Shown: positions 19,318 to 30,400, counted from the first letter of the stretch. The stretch is DNA of 64,000 bases from Gammaproteobacteria bacterium (GCA_018825965.1 JAHKAA010000048.1:1-64000), one strand, 5' to 3'. A program made the numbers and translations. Notes: generated by a model from the letters alone, not told the origin.

Positions 19318-20283
19318 TTAGTTGGAATTTGCTTTCAAAGTTAAACTGGCGAAGCTGATAAAATCTTCTGCCGTATCAATTCCAGCCATGGCCGTCCCAT
19401 CCTGCATTTGAGAAAAGCTGGGAGGCTGCTGGAATTGGAAGCTGAGTTTTAAACGTTGTGGTTGCTGCAAAAAGCTCAGTACGGGCGCACTAATCTGCTC
19501 CGGAATTTGTGGGTTTTGTTGCAAAGCAGCAGTGAATTGCTGTTGCATTCCGGCATAATCTGCGGTGATTTGTGATTGAGCCAGTTGATCAAAAAATTGC
19601 TCTAAAAAGGCTTTGTTTTCCAGTTCAACCGAACCATTGGCTATAGCTATCACTCCGACTTTTTTCATTAAGTCAGGTAAATAATCAGGATGTTCAGATC
19701 GTTGTTGTTGTTGTTCTGGAGTCAGCTGTTTCACTTCTTCAGCAAAATGCCACAGATCCGCCACCCCTGTTAAGGCAAAACGGTAGTTCAGGCTAAAATG
19801 ATGATTAATCCGTAATTCCTGCTGAAAAGACAGCTCCCCCGTTTTTGCTTTGTATTTGTACTGATAGCTCAGCTCCATCAACAAAGTCCCCAGATAAGTC
19901 GCTAACTCAGGGGGGAAAGAAGCCAGAGCCTGTGGTGCCAGTTTTAAGTCTTTTAAGCGGGCTGCACCATCTTCGGGTAAACCATCACGCTGCAAACCAA
20001 CAAGTTCAACCTGACCTACAGTGACTAAATCTCCCATACCAGCAATGCCTATATGCAAATCCTGGATTTTATAACTTGAGGTAATAATGTTGGCGGACAG
20101 TTTGCTGTAACTCATATGAATAGGCGGCATATCGCCATGTTCAGCCAATTGCAGGTACTGCTGATTACTACGCTCTATATGTCCAGCCATCAGTTGCTCC
20201 GCATGATGGTTCGCATAAAAAAAACCTGCCAGCGCACTGGCCGATACAAAAAATGCAGCCCCAAGCCAAACCTTTTTACCCAT
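19318..20283 (-). CDS. Hypothetical membrane-anchored periplasmic protein
   Basis: A 321-residue protein from the ATG at 20283, chosen over an upstream in-frame start at 20304 because the purine-rich AAGGAAAAGGG lies immediately before it and the N-terminus then reads MGKKVWLGAAFFVSASALAG, a single membrane anchor or signal. The body is rich in beta-forming and glutamine-rich segments, including LTPEQQQQRSEHPDYLPDL and LQQNPQIPEQ. The size and topology recall the DUF945 (YdgA-like) family, but I do not see enough to assign it. No operon partner is evident: the TonB receptor downstream has its own regulatory site. Confidence 0.6.
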   Translation of the reverse strand: MGKKVWLGAAFFVSASALAGFFYANHHAEQLMAGHIERSNQQYLQLAEHGDMPPIHMSYSKLSANIITSSYKIQDLHIGIAGMGDLVTVGQVELVGLQRDGLPEDGAARLKDLKLAPQALASFPPELATYLGTLLMELSYQYKYKAKTGELSFQQELRINHHFSLNYRFALTGVADLWHFAEEVKQLTPEQQQQRSEHPDYLPDLMKKVGVIAIANGSVELENKAFLEQFFDQLAQSQITADYAGMQQQFTAALQQNPQIPEQISAPVLSFLQQPQRLKLSFQFQQPPSFSQMQDGTAMAGIDTAEDFISFASLTLKANSN

Positions 20284-20414
20284 ATTCCCTTTTCCTTCCG
20301 GCAAACTAACGACGTCATACTAGCATGAGCAGAAAATAAAACACCTGCCTGCAGCTGTGATTCGGTGTAAAAGCCTGTTAATTTGACGTCATTCATCTCA
20401 TTTTTGGGTGTGCT

Positions 20415-21041
20415 ATGGAGCTTTATTTCCATTGGTTTGATTTATTGGGTATAGCTGTATTTGCGATTTCAGGCACTTTAGCAGCGTGGCGAAAACAAAT
20501 GGATGGCTTTGGGGTCATAGTGCTGGCTACTGTAACGGCCATAGGGGGCGGCACTTTACGGGATCTGATCCTCGACTCTCCCGTTATTTGGCTGACCAAC
20601 AACAGTTACTTTCTAGCGATTTTTGCTGCTGCCATTTTGACTATTTTATTGGTTCGCAACCGCTTGGTGATCCCAAACAATACCTTACAAATTGCCGATG
20701 CCATAGGTTTGGCATTTTTTGTCATTATGGGCACCCAAAAAGCACTGGATCACGGTACATCGGATTTTGTTGCTATTATGCTGGGAACTATGAGCGGCGT
20801 GTGTGGTGGCATGATCCGCGATGTGTTATGCCGTGAAATCCCTATGGTGTTCCGTGGCGAATTGTATGCTATCACCTGTATTTTTGGCGGTCTGGTGTAT
20901 GTGCAACTGCTGGGGTTTGGTATGGCACAAATGCCTGCTATGCTGGCAGGTATGGTGGCTTTACTGGCGTTGCGTCTGGCGGCTATTCGCTGGCATCTGA
21001 CCATTCCGGTTTTTGGCAAAAAGGCTAACGATTTACGCTAA
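20415..21041 (+). CDS. TRIC-type (UPF0126) small membrane channel protein
   Basis: A 208-residue protein with about seven membrane helices and an internal two-fold repeat. The first half carries AIGGGTLRDLIL and the second GVCGGMIRDVLCREIP, the duplicated G-G-x-x-R-D signature of the UPF0126/TRIC family (E. coli YicG type). Crystallised prokaryotic members form trimeric cation-conducting pores. GTGCTATGG provides no strong ribosome binding site, but the ATG gives the expected N-terminus (FDLLGIAVFAISGTLAA). It stands alone and converges with terC across a shared hairpin. Confidence 0.9.
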   Translation: MELYFHWFDLLGIAVFAISGTLAAWRKQMDGFGVIVLATVTAIGGGTLRDLILDSPVIWLTNNSYFLAIFAAAILTILLVRNRLVIPNNTLQIADAIGLAFFVIMGTQKALDHGTSDFVAIMLGTMSGVCGGMIRDVLCREIPMVFRGELYAITCIFGGLVYVQLLGFGMAQMPAMLAGMVALLALRLAAIRWHLTIPVFGKKANDLR

Positions 21042-21048
21042 AAGAACA

Positions 21049-21077
21049 GAGTGATTGATCAGACAGACCAATCACTC
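21049..21077. terminator. Hairpin between convergent TRIC and terC genes
   Basis: GAGTGATTG (21049-21057) and CAATCACTC (21069-21077) form a perfect 9-bp stem with an 11-base loop. T-rich stretches follow on both strands (CTTTT on plus, TGTTCTTTT on minus), so it can serve as a bidirectional terminator, though neither T-run is ideal. Confidence 0.6.
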
Positions 21078-21087
21078 CTTCCCGCTT

Positions 21088-21846
21088 TTATTCAGGTTTT
21101 TCTTCCGTTATCGCTTTATGCAACTTCACCGCTTGGCGGCCTTTACGCATACGGATATTGATCATCTCCACTGTGATAGAAAACGCCATGGCGAAATAGA
21201 TATAACCTTTTGGCACATGCACATCAAAACCTTCAATCATTAAGGTTACGCCGACTAAAATAAGGAAGGACAAAGCCAATACTTTAATAGAGGGGTGTGC
21301 GTCCACAAAATCACCTATAGATTTAGCAGCAAACATCATCACTAACACAGCTGAAATAATAGCTATCGCCATAATTTCAATGTCGTTCACCAAGCCTACT
21401 GCTGTGATCACAGAATCCAGCGAAAATACAATGTCTAAAATAGCGATTTGGATCAACACCATAAACAGGTTGTTAGCGACCACTTTAGGGCCTGAACTTT
21501 CCTCTTCCATACCTTCCAGGCTATGGTGAATTTCCTGAGTCGATTTGGCCAACAGGAATAAACCACCACCAATGAGAATCACATCCCGGCCTGAAATGTC
21601 ATTGCCAAGCACAGTAAACCAGGTTTCTGTTAAGCCCATGACCCATGAGATAGAAAATAACAAGGCCAGACGAGCAAACATGGCTAAACCTAAACCCATA
21701 CGTCGGGCAAAAGCACGCTGATGTTCAGGTAAACGCCCAACCAAAATAGATAAAAAGATAATGTTGTCTATACCCAACACTATTTCCAGAGCAGCAAGAG
21801 TACCTAAAGCAATCCAGGCTTCCGGACTTGCGATCCATTCAAACAT
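21088..21846 (-). CDS. TerC family integral membrane protein
   Basis: A 252-residue protein with about seven helices. ALEIVLGIDNIIFLSIL near the N-terminus and LDIVFSLDSVITAVGL in the middle carry the two conserved acidic G-I-D-N / S-L-D-S motifs within membrane helices that define TerC proteins. Members act in manganese export or metal insertion during protein export; tellurite resistance applies only to some. The protein lacks the extra CBS and transporter-associated domains of longer YoaE/YfbM-like relatives. It appears monocistronic. Confidence 0.9.
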   Translation of the reverse strand: MFEWIASPEAWIALGTLAALEIVLGIDNIIFLSILVGRLPEHQRAFARRMGLGLAMFARLALLFSISWVMGLTETWFTVLGNDISGRDVILIGGGLFLLAKSTQEIHHSLEGMEEESSGPKVVANNLFMVLIQIAILDIVFSLDSVITAVGLVNDIEIMAIAIISAVLVMMFAAKSIGDFVDAHPSIKVLALSFLILVGVTLMIEGFDVHVPKGYIYFAMAFSITVEMINIRMRKGRQAVKLHKAITEEKPE

Positions 21847-21926
21847 ACGACCTTCCCAAAGTTTAATTCAGTGTAGCTAGTCTAACGACTTTACTGGCGA
21901 ACTTCAGCTGTATGCTGAGATATATC

Positions 21927-22682
21927 TCAGGGCTTTGGCAATTGCTCTTTGTATTCAACCAGACCATAACGTTGTTTTAACTTTTGGATCTGGTCTTGTT
22001 GTTCAATCAGAAATTGATTAAAGCGACGGATTTGCTCCGGATGTTTTTGACTGGATAAGTGAAATGCCAGGTTGGTAAAAGGTAAATGTTCCGCCATCAC
22101 TAATGCGCCAGGCAACTGCATTTGTTTTAAATGGTACTGTGCCACATTGTATTCAACATTAGCAGCATCCACCCTGCCCCGGATCGCCATACGTAAGGCC
22201 GATTCCGCATCAGGTACATCCAGTATTTTAAACTTGTGTGTTTGTTTTAGCTGAAGCCAGAGGCTGGGCGAAAATCCATGAATATTGGCTAACACCCTAA
22301 AGTCTGTCAGCTGCATTAAACGTTTTTCCGGTAAAACCAATGTTGAGCCCAGGGTATAAATCACCGGAGCGCTGTAGTATTTAGGCTGGCTTTGATCAAT
22401 ATCTAAATGAGGTTGCCATGCCAGGTGATCCGGATAGACAAAGTCGGTCAGCTCTGCTGAGTCTTTGTATAAGCGTTTGACCGGTAAAGCTTTAAAGCTG
22501 AACTCGTCACCGCTCCATTTGCTGTACAGCCCAATCAAATCAAAAAAATAACCACGAGGCTGAGGCGACAGAAAATCGTAATGTGGATAATAATCCAGTT
22601 GTTCTATACCTATCACATAGGTTTTAGCCTGCAGGCTCCAGCAAAAACAGCTACTGAACAACAATATCAGGACAAGGCGCAT
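21927..22682 (-). CDS. Periplasmic solute-binding-like protein (SBP_bac_3 type)
   Basis: A 251-residue protein with a signal peptide (MRLVLILLFSSCFCWSLQA) followed by a single periplasmic binding fold. The mature start KTYVIGIEQLDYYPHYDF, the mid-protein DFRVLANIHGFSPS and AMRIGRV-like region (RMAIRGRVDAANVEY) match the layout of amino-acid-type binding proteins. No permease or ATPase gene is adjacent, as is common for the many orphan members in Alteromonadales, some of which act as sensors. The ligand is unknown. Confidence 0.75.
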   Translation of the reverse strand: MRLVLILLFSSCFCWSLQAKTYVIGIEQLDYYPHYDFLSPQPRGYFFDLIGLYSKWSGDEFSFKALPVKRLYKDSAELTDFVYPDHLAWQPHLDIDQSQPKYYSAPVIYTLGSTLVLPEKRLMQLTDFRVLANIHGFSPSLWLQLKQTHKFKILDVPDAESALRMAIRGRVDAANVEYNVAQYHLKQMQLPGALVMAEHLPFTNLAFHLSSQKHPEQIRRFNQFLIEQQDQIQKLKQRYGLVEYKEQLPKP

Positions 22683-22733
22683 GCAACTCCAACTTCTTCA
22701 ATGATACTTTTATAAGCCTAGCTGATGCAGAGC

Positions 22734-24362
22734 TTATTTACCTGCATGCCTTTGCTCTGGTGGTAAATAACCCGGAATAGAGTTCAGGTCGATATGATCC
22801 ATCTGACCCGGTTTTAAAAATTGCTCTGCATACTGCAGATACACTTTCTGATCGATAAAAATATCAAACAAGTCCGGATCTATATGCTGGTTTTCTTTCA
22901 TTCGCCCCATAATCATCAGGCATTCACTTAAAGGTTTGCCCTCTTTGTAAGGACGATCAGAAGCGGTCAGGGCTTCAAAAATATCAGCTATTGCCATCAT
23001 ACGGGCTGGCACTGACATTTGTTCTCTTTTTAATCCTTTGGGATAACCAGTACCGTCCATTTTTTCATGATGACCACAGGCAAACTCTGGTACCCTTTGT
23101 AAATGTTTAGGGAATGGCAAAGATTCCAGCATATCCACAGTAATGTCCATATGGCGGTTGATGATCTGCCGTTCTTCTGCGGTCAAAGTCCCACGGGCTA
23201 TGCTCAGATTATAAATTTCATTGTCCGATAATAAATTTTGTAGCTGATCTGCAATACGGATTTGCTGCTGGCGACCAAAATCAGCCACACGCTGCTGATC
23301 GTTTTTATCCATAAATTCGCCGCCAATATTGGCTTTACGCAAAAACTCACGTTGAGCATCCAACTCAGCCAAACCTTGAGCCAACTGTTGTTGCAATCTG
23401 GCAACTTGCTCCGGATCCTGCTGATGCGAGGCCAGATACAAAGGGCCAGCCAGACTGAGTTCCAGGTCTCTTTTGGCAATCTCTACTTTGGCGTCGACCA
23501 GCTCTATCCGATCAAAAATAGTCTGCAACTTACTGGCTTTATCCATCACATATTCGGGAGTCGCTATTTTTCCACAGTCATGCAACCAGCCAGCCACACT
23601 TAATTCATGCCGGTCAGCCTGAGTCAGACTAAAGTCGGCCAAAGGCCCGCTGTCGTGACGATGCACAGCATCAGCCAGCATCATAGTCAGTTCAGGAACC
23701 CGCTTGCAATGACCGCCTGTATAAGGAGATTTTTCATCTATAGCTTTAGCAATAAGCCGTGCTATGCCCTGAAACAACTCCTCCATGTTTTCAATCAACT
23801 GCTTATTGGTTAATGCCACAGCGGCCAAAGAAGCCAGTGAACGCACTAACTCCATTTGCTGGGCGGAAAAAGCGCTGACTTTGCCATCCACTGTGGCATT
23901 GATCAGCTGCAATACGCCGTTCAGTTCACCCTCATGATTTTTCATCGGTACAGTCAAAACCGACTGAGTGTGATAGCCAGTGCGCTGATCCATACTACGG
24001 GCTGCACTTAAATCGTATTTCTGACAGGCATAGGCATCCGGAATATGGATCATTTCGCCTTCAGCTGCAGCTATAGCCACTATAGCGTGTTGATTTACTT
24101 CGCCATCTTTGTAGATAGGAATAGAAGGGAAAGGAATAGGCTGGCCTGAACTGCCGCCCATATACATATTCAGCGAATTGTTGATCAGGGTTTCAAATTT
24201 CAGACTTTTGTCTGCGGTGATTGAATAAATAGTGCCGCCATCGGCCTGAGTTAAGGTTTGAGCGCTGGTGAGAATACGTTCCAGTAAGCGGGTTGTATTC
24301 CGCTCCACTGACAATGAAATGCTAATTTCAATCAGATGCTTTAATACTGAAGGTTCAGTCAT
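22734..24362 (-). CDS. GAF and HD-GYP domain cyclic-di-GMP phosphodiesterase
   Basis: A 542-residue cytoplasmic protein. The N-terminal about 170 residues form a GAF domain (QADGGTIYSI, MKNHEGELNGVLQLINA). The C-terminal HD-GYP domain has GGHCKRVPELTMMLAD, the metal-binding HD in WLHDCGK (about residue 260), the HMDIT histidine, GHHEKMDGTGYPKGL (GYP at about residue 438) and ADIFEALTASDRPYK. An insertion of about 100 residues between the HD and the downstream motifs is longer than usual. The intact metal ligands predict hydrolysis of c-di-GMP or a related cyclic dinucleotide. It is the last gene of the six-gene operon, starting 15 bases after the cyclase stop, and may return the signal generated upstream. 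Confidence 0.92.
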   Translation of the reverse strand: MTEPSVLKHLIEISISLSVERNTTRLLERILTSAQTLTQADGGTIYSITADKSLKFETLINNSLNMYMGGSSGQPIPFPSIPIYKDGEVNQHAIVAIAAAEGEMIHIPDAYACQKYDLSAARSMDQRTGYHTQSVLTVPMKNHEGELNGVLQLINATVDGKVSAFSAQQMELVRSLASLAAVALTNKQLIENMEELFQGIARLIAKAIDEKSPYTGGHCKRVPELTMMLADAVHRHDSGPLADFSLTQADRHELSVAGWLHDCGKIATPEYVMDKASKLQTIFDRIELVDAKVEIAKRDLELSLAGPLYLASHQQDPEQVARLQQQLAQGLAELDAQREFLRKANIGGEFMDKNDQQRVADFGRQQQIRIADQLQNLLSDNEIYNLSIARGTLTAEERQIINRHMDITVDMLESLPFPKHLQRVPEFACGHHEKMDGTGYPKGLKREQMSVPARMMAIADIFEALTASDRPYKEGKPLSECLMIMGRMKENQHIDPDLFDIFIDQKVYLQYAEQFLKPGQMDHIDLNSIPGYLPPEQRHAGK

Positions 24363-24377
24363 TTGTCTTCCCTGCCG

Positions 24378-26588
24378 TTATTTTTCTGCATGGGTATACA
24401 CACCATCCCAATCAGCACCTGGTGCCTGCTGACGGTAATAATTTATACGCTCCAGATACAAAGTATATAACTTATGGCCGGAGTCTTGTTGCAACCTGAT
24501 CCAGAGCGCTTCAGCTTCAGCCCAGTGTTGCTGCAAATACAGAATAAGCGCCTGCTCATGCTGCTGCAAAACGGCAACATACTGTGGATTCTCCAGCTGC
24601 TGTGGGTCTATAGGTTCATAAATAGTGACAGCTTCAGTTTTGCCTTTCACTTTGACTTTATCTACAGTACGGAAAGTTAAAGTCGGGCATTGCTGCACTG
24701 TCATCTGACTGACCAAAAACCGGACCCCATAATATTTGGTCAGACTTTCCAGCCTTGAGCCTAAATTCACCGAATCCCCCAACACTGTATAAGCCCGGCG
24801 GTATTCAGATCCCATGTCGCCTACATTCATTTCACCTGTATTAACGCCAACACCAATATCAATAGCAGGCAGACCATCAGAGACAAAACTCTTACTCAGT
24901 TCATCTGTGATCTTTAGCATGGAAAAACCAGCTTTCACTGCCAGCTCAGCGTGAGCCTTTACATCCAGAGGCGCATTCCAGAATGCCATCACCATGTCTC
25001 CCACATACTTATCTATGGTGCCCTGATGTTCAAATATAGTTTTAGTGATAGGTGAAAAGTAGCGATTGAGTAAAGATTTTAATTCAGTCGCTGTCAGCTT
25101 TTCAGACAAAGTAGTAAAACCCCGGATATCAGAAAACAACACTGACATTTCCTTACGTTTGCCATCCAGACTGACGCTTTCAGGGTGATTCAGCATTTCA
25201 TCAATGTGAGCAGGAGGCACATACTGATCAAAAATAGATTTAATCCGCGCTTTTTGCCGTGAAGCACCAAAAAAACCATAAATTAAATTCAGCAAGGTCA
25301 GACCCAGAATCAGTAACAAACTGGAGGTCAGTGGTAAATCCAGTTTTAACACCTGCCAGCAGTACAAGTTGCCACCCAGAGTAAACAACAACAGACTACC
25401 GCCTGTTAACGCCAGACTGACGGGGCCAAGCACAGGGAATAACAAGCTCATGACAAGGCCCAACACCACTAAAAACAAAAACACCAAAGCTTCAGCCCAA
25501 TCCGGATGAGAATGAATCAGTTGTGGGTAAATTAAACCTTCAAATACATTGGCATGCACTTCGACACCTGGGTATTGCACCCCAACAGGAGTTGAACGTA
25601 AATCCGCATGGCCTACCGCAGAAGTACCCACAAAAACCACAGCATCTTTGAGCAAGGTTTTATCCACTCTGCCATGCAACACATCGGAAGCGGAAATATA
25701 AGGGAAACTGCGGGCTGGCCCACGATAAGGGATCAGCACCCTGCCGTATAAATCTGTATTGATGCGGGTATTACCTACAGTGACACCGACTATGGTATTA
25801 ATCTGCTCCAATGGTGCTGTTTCCACTGCAAGCTCATTTGCCAGCGCATACAAACGGGCGGCTTCCAGCGCCAGCGAAGGATAAACTTTATCCTGATAAC
25901 GGATCAGTAAAGCCGCCTGACGGATAAAACCATCAGGATCAGGGGAAGAGTTAATAAAACCTGTACCTGAACTTTGTTGTTGCAGCACTGCAGTATTGGC
26001 GACATAACCTGCAAAATTGCTGGCTGAACTTTGACTGGCCTGACTGTCCATGACGACATAGGTTTCAGGTAACTGGCCTACTGCCAGTTGCTCTTGCTGA
26101 AACAAAAAACCCAGCACTACATCTTTATTTTCCAGACTGTCAGCAAACTGCTGATCGGCATCCAGAGCCGGGGCTAATTGCTGTAACTCTTCCGTCATTT
26201 CTGCCGATAACTGCTGTTTTCCCCCCTGTAATACTTGCTGCACCGGATTACGCTCCGGCTCGGAGAAAATGACATCAAAAGCGACCACTGAAGCCCCTGC
26301 AGCAGTTAAGTGCTCCAGCATTTGCGCTACCATCTGGCGACTCCAGGGCCAACGACCTGCCTGCTGCAAGCTTTTTTCGTCTATATCTACTATGACAACT
26401 GGCAGATCGGTCGGGGCTCTGTAAGGCAGGGTCAATTTTAATCTGCTGTCATACAATAACCCATCCAACCGCTTTAACACTGACTGCTCTGAATAAACGG
26501 CACTGAGCTGAGCCAGCACCAGCACTGCGCTAAATAACAGACCACTAAGCAGTATCCAGTGATGCCGCTGCCAATAATTCAGCACCAC
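24378..26588 (-). CDS. CHASE2-domain class III adenylate/guanylate cyclase
   Basis: A 736-residue inner-membrane protein. After one N-terminal helix (WILLSGLLFSAVLVLAQL) comes a periplasmic CHASE2 sensor with VVIVDIDEKSLQQAGRWPWSR and, later, FVGTSAVGHADLRSTPVG. Three closely spaced helices follow (about residues 360-440). The cytoplasmic catalytic domain has VLFSDIRGFTTLSEKL (about 484-499) and YVGDMVMAFWNAP, providing the two metal-binding aspartates, and GVGVNTGEMNVGDMGS. A short C-terminal tail may hold a TPR-like helix pair. It makes cAMP or cGMP from sequence alone; the substrate cannot be settled. Its start overlaps the MBL gene's stop by ten bases, so they are coupled. Confidence 0.93.
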   Translation of the reverse strand: MVLNYWQRHHWILLSGLLFSAVLVLAQLSAVYSEQSVLKRLDGLLYDSRLKLTLPYRAPTDLPVVIVDIDEKSLQQAGRWPWSRQMVAQMLEHLTAAGASVVAFDVIFSEPERNPVQQVLQGGKQQLSAEMTEELQQLAPALDADQQFADSLENKDVVLGFLFQQEQLAVGQLPETYVVMDSQASQSSASNFAGYVANTAVLQQQSSGTGFINSSPDPDGFIRQAALLIRYQDKVYPSLALEAARLYALANELAVETAPLEQINTIVGVTVGNTRINTDLYGRVLIPYRGPARSFPYISASDVLHGRVDKTLLKDAVVFVGTSAVGHADLRSTPVGVQYPGVEVHANVFEGLIYPQLIHSHPDWAEALVFLFLVVLGLVMSLLFPVLGPVSLALTGGSLLLFTLGGNLYCWQVLKLDLPLTSSLLLILGLTLLNLIYGFFGASRQKARIKSIFDQYVPPAHIDEMLNHPESVSLDGKRKEMSVLFSDIRGFTTLSEKLTATELKSLLNRYFSPITKTIFEHQGTIDKYVGDMVMAFWNAPLDVKAHAELAVKAGFSMLKITDELSKSFVSDGLPAIDIGVGVNTGEMNVGDMGSEYRRAYTVLGDSVNLGSRLESLTKYYGVRFLVSQMTVQQCPTLTFRTVDKVKVKGKTEAVTIYEPIDPQQLENPQYVAVLQQHEQALILYLQQHWAEAEALWIRLQQDSGHKLYTLYLERINYYRQQAPGADWDGVYTHAEK

Positions 26589-27394
26589 AACTCCATTCCC
26601 TCCATCGCCATCAGTACTGGTGGCTCATGCCCGCTAAACTGAGTCGCCAACCTATCTAACTCTTCATCTGTCCGTGTTGGATCATGACTAAAAATAACCA
26701 GATTTTTCACTCCGGCTTCTGTCGCCAAAGTCACAGCCTGACTGACCATGGAATGCCCCCAGCCCTCTTTGTGTGGCATATCCGTTTCCAGATACTGACC
26801 ATCATGGATCAGCAGATCTACCCCACAAACAAATTCCAGCCATTCTGCTTTTGAGGTTAATGCCTGACCAGGTGGAAAGAGTTCGTTATCTGTGACATAG
26901 GCCAAAGTCTGACCGTCAGCCTGAATACGGTAAGCACTGCCTGCCCCAGGATGATTCAACTGACAACGATGGATCAGGAAATCTCCTAATTGCCATTGGT
27001 CATCAACCATAGGGGTGATTCGAATAACAGATGCAAGTTGCTGTGGTGCCACAGGGAAAAACTCACCGCACATTTGTTTTAAAATAGAGTCATCTTCTGC
27101 TTGCAAAGTTTTACCGGGAATAATGCGGATCTTGCGTCCAGCCTGATAAGCAGGTGCAAAAAAAGGGAAACCCTGAATATGATCCCAATGGTTATGGCTC
27201 AGCAGCAGCACCAGTTCGGTATTGTCAGCCATCAATTCATGGCCAAGTTGCCGGATACCAGTGCCTGAATCAAGAATTAACTGTTGACCACTTTGGCTGG
27301 TCAGCAACACACAAGGCGTGTTGCCTCCATAACGCTGTGTATCCGGCCCTGGCGTAGGAACTGAGCCACGCACACCATAAAATTTAATCTGCAT
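26579..27394 (-). CDS. MBL-fold metal-dependent hydrolase
   Basis: A 271-residue cytoplasmic protein beginning with FYGVRGSVPTPGPDTQRYGG, the typical opening of a metallo-beta-lactamase subfamily related to RNase Z and class III phosphodiesterases. HNHWDH (about residues 66-71) supplies the HxHxDH zinc site, YVTDNE and FSHDP supply later ligands. Members often occur beside cyclase or response-regulator genes. It lies between the giant lipoprotein (7 bases downstream of that stop) and the cyclase, with which it overlaps. Hydrolysis of a cyclic nucleotide made by its neighbour is attractive but is inference. Confidence 0.85.
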   Translation of the reverse strand: MQIKFYGVRGSVPTPGPDTQRYGGNTPCVLLTSQSGQQLILDSGTGIRQLGHELMADNTELVLLLSHNHWDHIQGFPFFAPAYQAGRKIRIIPGKTLQAEDDSILKQMCGEFFPVAPQQLASVIRITPMVDDQWQLGDFLIHRCQLNHPGAGSAYRIQADGQTLAYVTDNELFPPGQALTSKAEWLEFVCGVDLLIHDGQYLETDMPHKEGWGHSMVSQAVTLATEAGVKNLVIFSHDPTRTDEELDRLATQFSGHEPPVLMAMEGMELWC

Positions 27395-27400
27395 AATGAC

Positions 27401-30400
27401 TCACTCAGCGATATTGGCATCGTATTCATAAAGTTGATACTGCCTGAAGAGCACCACATATTCACTTGATTCGTAATCACTCCAGCCTAAGGTTACTTTG
27501 CTGCTGGTCAGCTCCATAAAGACATCATAAGCATAAGACGACACTCCCGGCATTACATAAGCGCCATAGTTTGAAGAATCAGATGCAAAAGCAGGATCCC
27601 AACGTCCGGGTTCAGTTCCGCTGCCATCGAGTAACACCCTGCCTACCCACGTCTTTAAATCAGAAACATCGTAGTAAGTGCCAACCATCAATAAACGTCC
27701 TGCCGGGTCAACCCTGATATCTCTAATTTGCAGATCCAGCTCTGCCATATCACTAAATGAGTTAAATAGTCTGGGTACACCCGAATTAAACGAAGTATCC
27801 ACCAGACCATTTCCCTGAAGGCGGTATAAATAATAGTCGTGATCTCCATCATTGTTTCTCGACATGGCCAGCACCAGATTACGGCCGGCATCAAAATCTA
27901 AACCATGGAAGTGCTCAGAATAGTTACCTGAATCATCAATGTTGTCGACCAGATTGATCAAACTAAAGCCCTGGCCTGAGTCGCCAAAGGGCTCAGAAGG
28001 ATAATTAACACTGTTCATCGGCAGCCCTGAAGCACTAAAACGTGCCAGATACAGCTGAGGATCGTTTTCCTTATAATGCTGGCCACTGATCACTATACTG
28101 TCGTCAACGGGATCCAGGATTAACCCGGATAAGTGCTCTGAAGTTTCAGAATCAGGGTCTATCGCATCAAAGACGACATAACCTGCAGATGTGGGGCCAA
28201 ACTCCCCTGTATTCAGGGAACCATCCGGTTTTAGCTGCAGCAGAACAATATCTGAATTGTAATAATCCTGACTAAACTCAGCGCCAACCAGCAATGACCC
28301 ATCCAGGCCTGGCTGTAGCTGAGCCACAGCAGTTTGAGCGTAACTACCCACAGCAGAAGGGCTGAGTTCAAAAACACCTCCGGCAAAGCTTTGATCCACA
28401 GAACCATCTTGGTTGAGCTTAAAAATAAAACCAATCAGCTCATCATCTTCGTTATAACCGGAGCCAGCCAGATACAGCTGTCCTGTAGAGCTTTCAGCCA
28501 CTGTTTGTATATAGCTGTATGACAGCTGCTCAGAGACAAACAATACCAGCCCATGGTTACCAAAGCTCGGATCCAAAGCCCCACTCGCAGTTAAACGACC
28601 TACAAATGCCTGCTGATAACTGCCGTTCACATAAGAGTAGCTATACCCATAAAACAAGGTTTTATCGCCCTGACTACCTGAAGCTAACTTCTGTATTCCC
28701 ATCAGGCTGTCATAGCTGAATCCCGCATTAAACCAGCGCTGGCCATAATGTGAGAAGCTGGTATCTGCCACTAAGGTATTTGGCTGAAGTTTAGCAACCC
28801 AGTTAAAGCTGACTGTATTTCCGCTGTCATGCCTGGGGTCGGTCAATTGATTCAACACCCACACTGCTGTATCGCTCACTTGCACATCCACAGCGCTGAA
28901 ATGGCCTTCGGCGGACAAGAGATGATCCTGATAAAATAATCCATCCAGACCATAGCGACTGACAGAAAGCATATTCCGCCCGTCCTCTGTGGTACTGGTG
29001 CTGGTTAGTATATAAAAGTCTGAGTGATCTGCAGTGATTGAGCGATAGTGCAACGGAGCCCCTTCTGAACCCGTGATTTGGTAATATCCGGCATTGTTAC
29101 CAAAAGCAGGATCCAGACTGCCATTTGTGGTCAACTTAAAAAACAACGCATCAGAACTGGTGGGGGCTGAGGAATTTGTTAGCGCCCCTGTCAGATACAA
29201 TTCATCGTTATAAAGCACCGCATCATAAGCCATGCTGTTGATGGCTGAAAAATCATAAATCTGGTAACCGATACAATCAGAAGGATTTCCTGAACTACAA
29301 CCAAAGCTAGCCGCATCCAGTATATAAGCTGATGAAAATCGGACTACTACTATATGATTAGTATCAGACTGGCCAATACCATAGTAGTTATTCTGGCTGT
29401 CTTGCCGAACCAAATCAAAGGTTGCAACGCTGCTAAGGGTTGCACTCCATCCCGTCTGATATCCGGAATCAGCAAATTCAAATAGAAAAGGAGTTGCCCC
29501 CTCTTTCGTACCTGAAACTACGTAATGGCCTGAGTGATTCAGCAGCACATCGCTGGCGACAGCGGTGTTGCTGCATTCTGCCGCCTCACAAATGATATAA
29601 CCCAGTGAATCGCCAAAGTCATCATCCAGAGCACCTTCTGCATCAAGCTTCAGCAAATAAAATCCTGTACTGCCAGATTCTGAATAATTAACCAGGATGA
29701 CCAACTCGTTATCGACAGTTAACACTGCTTCAACCAGTTGCTCTGACGTACTGCTGGAGAATATTTTGCTTCTGAATATGCCTTCATGGGCATAGCTGGA
29801 GTCCACACCACCATCAGCCTTTAGCCGCGCTACAAATATCTCTTCTGTATAGTACGAACTGATGGTACCAAGTACCAGGCTTCTGCCATCACTCAAGGGG
29901 ATGATTTGTTCCGGATCGTTGTATTCGCCGCTTAGCATCATCTTTACAGACAGCGCACCGCCACCGGCAAAGGCATTATCAGTAAGCACCGATGTTTCTT
30001 TCTGCACAGCGGCAGTGACATAAATCACGACTGTCGCTGTATCGCTCAGACTATCATTAGTGTCTTTGGTCACCTTCACCTGCAAACTGTAGGAAGGAGT
30101 TGTACTTGCATCCAATAAAGACGCATTGGCAACCTGAATACTGCCATCCGTTGTTAGCGCAAAAACCCCACCTGTGTTCCCTGACAGGATCTCATAACTG
30201 TAGCTGCCTGGATCCGGGTCAAACAGGCTCAGCGTTACCACATGCTGCATATTGACGTAATCATCCACAATACTGGCAGTCGCATCCTGTAATACAGGAG
30301 CATCAATCACAGAGGTGACATTTAATTCCACTTGTGTATCTGAAGTAAGGGCCCCCTGAGTCAGCCGGTACGTGAAGTCAAAAGCACCATAAGAGTTAGC

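Noticed and set aside
20190-20432. Minus-strand 80-residue ORF upstream of the hypothetical protein
   Set aside because: It runs across the divergent promoter region and overlaps the start of a convincing gene in another frame.
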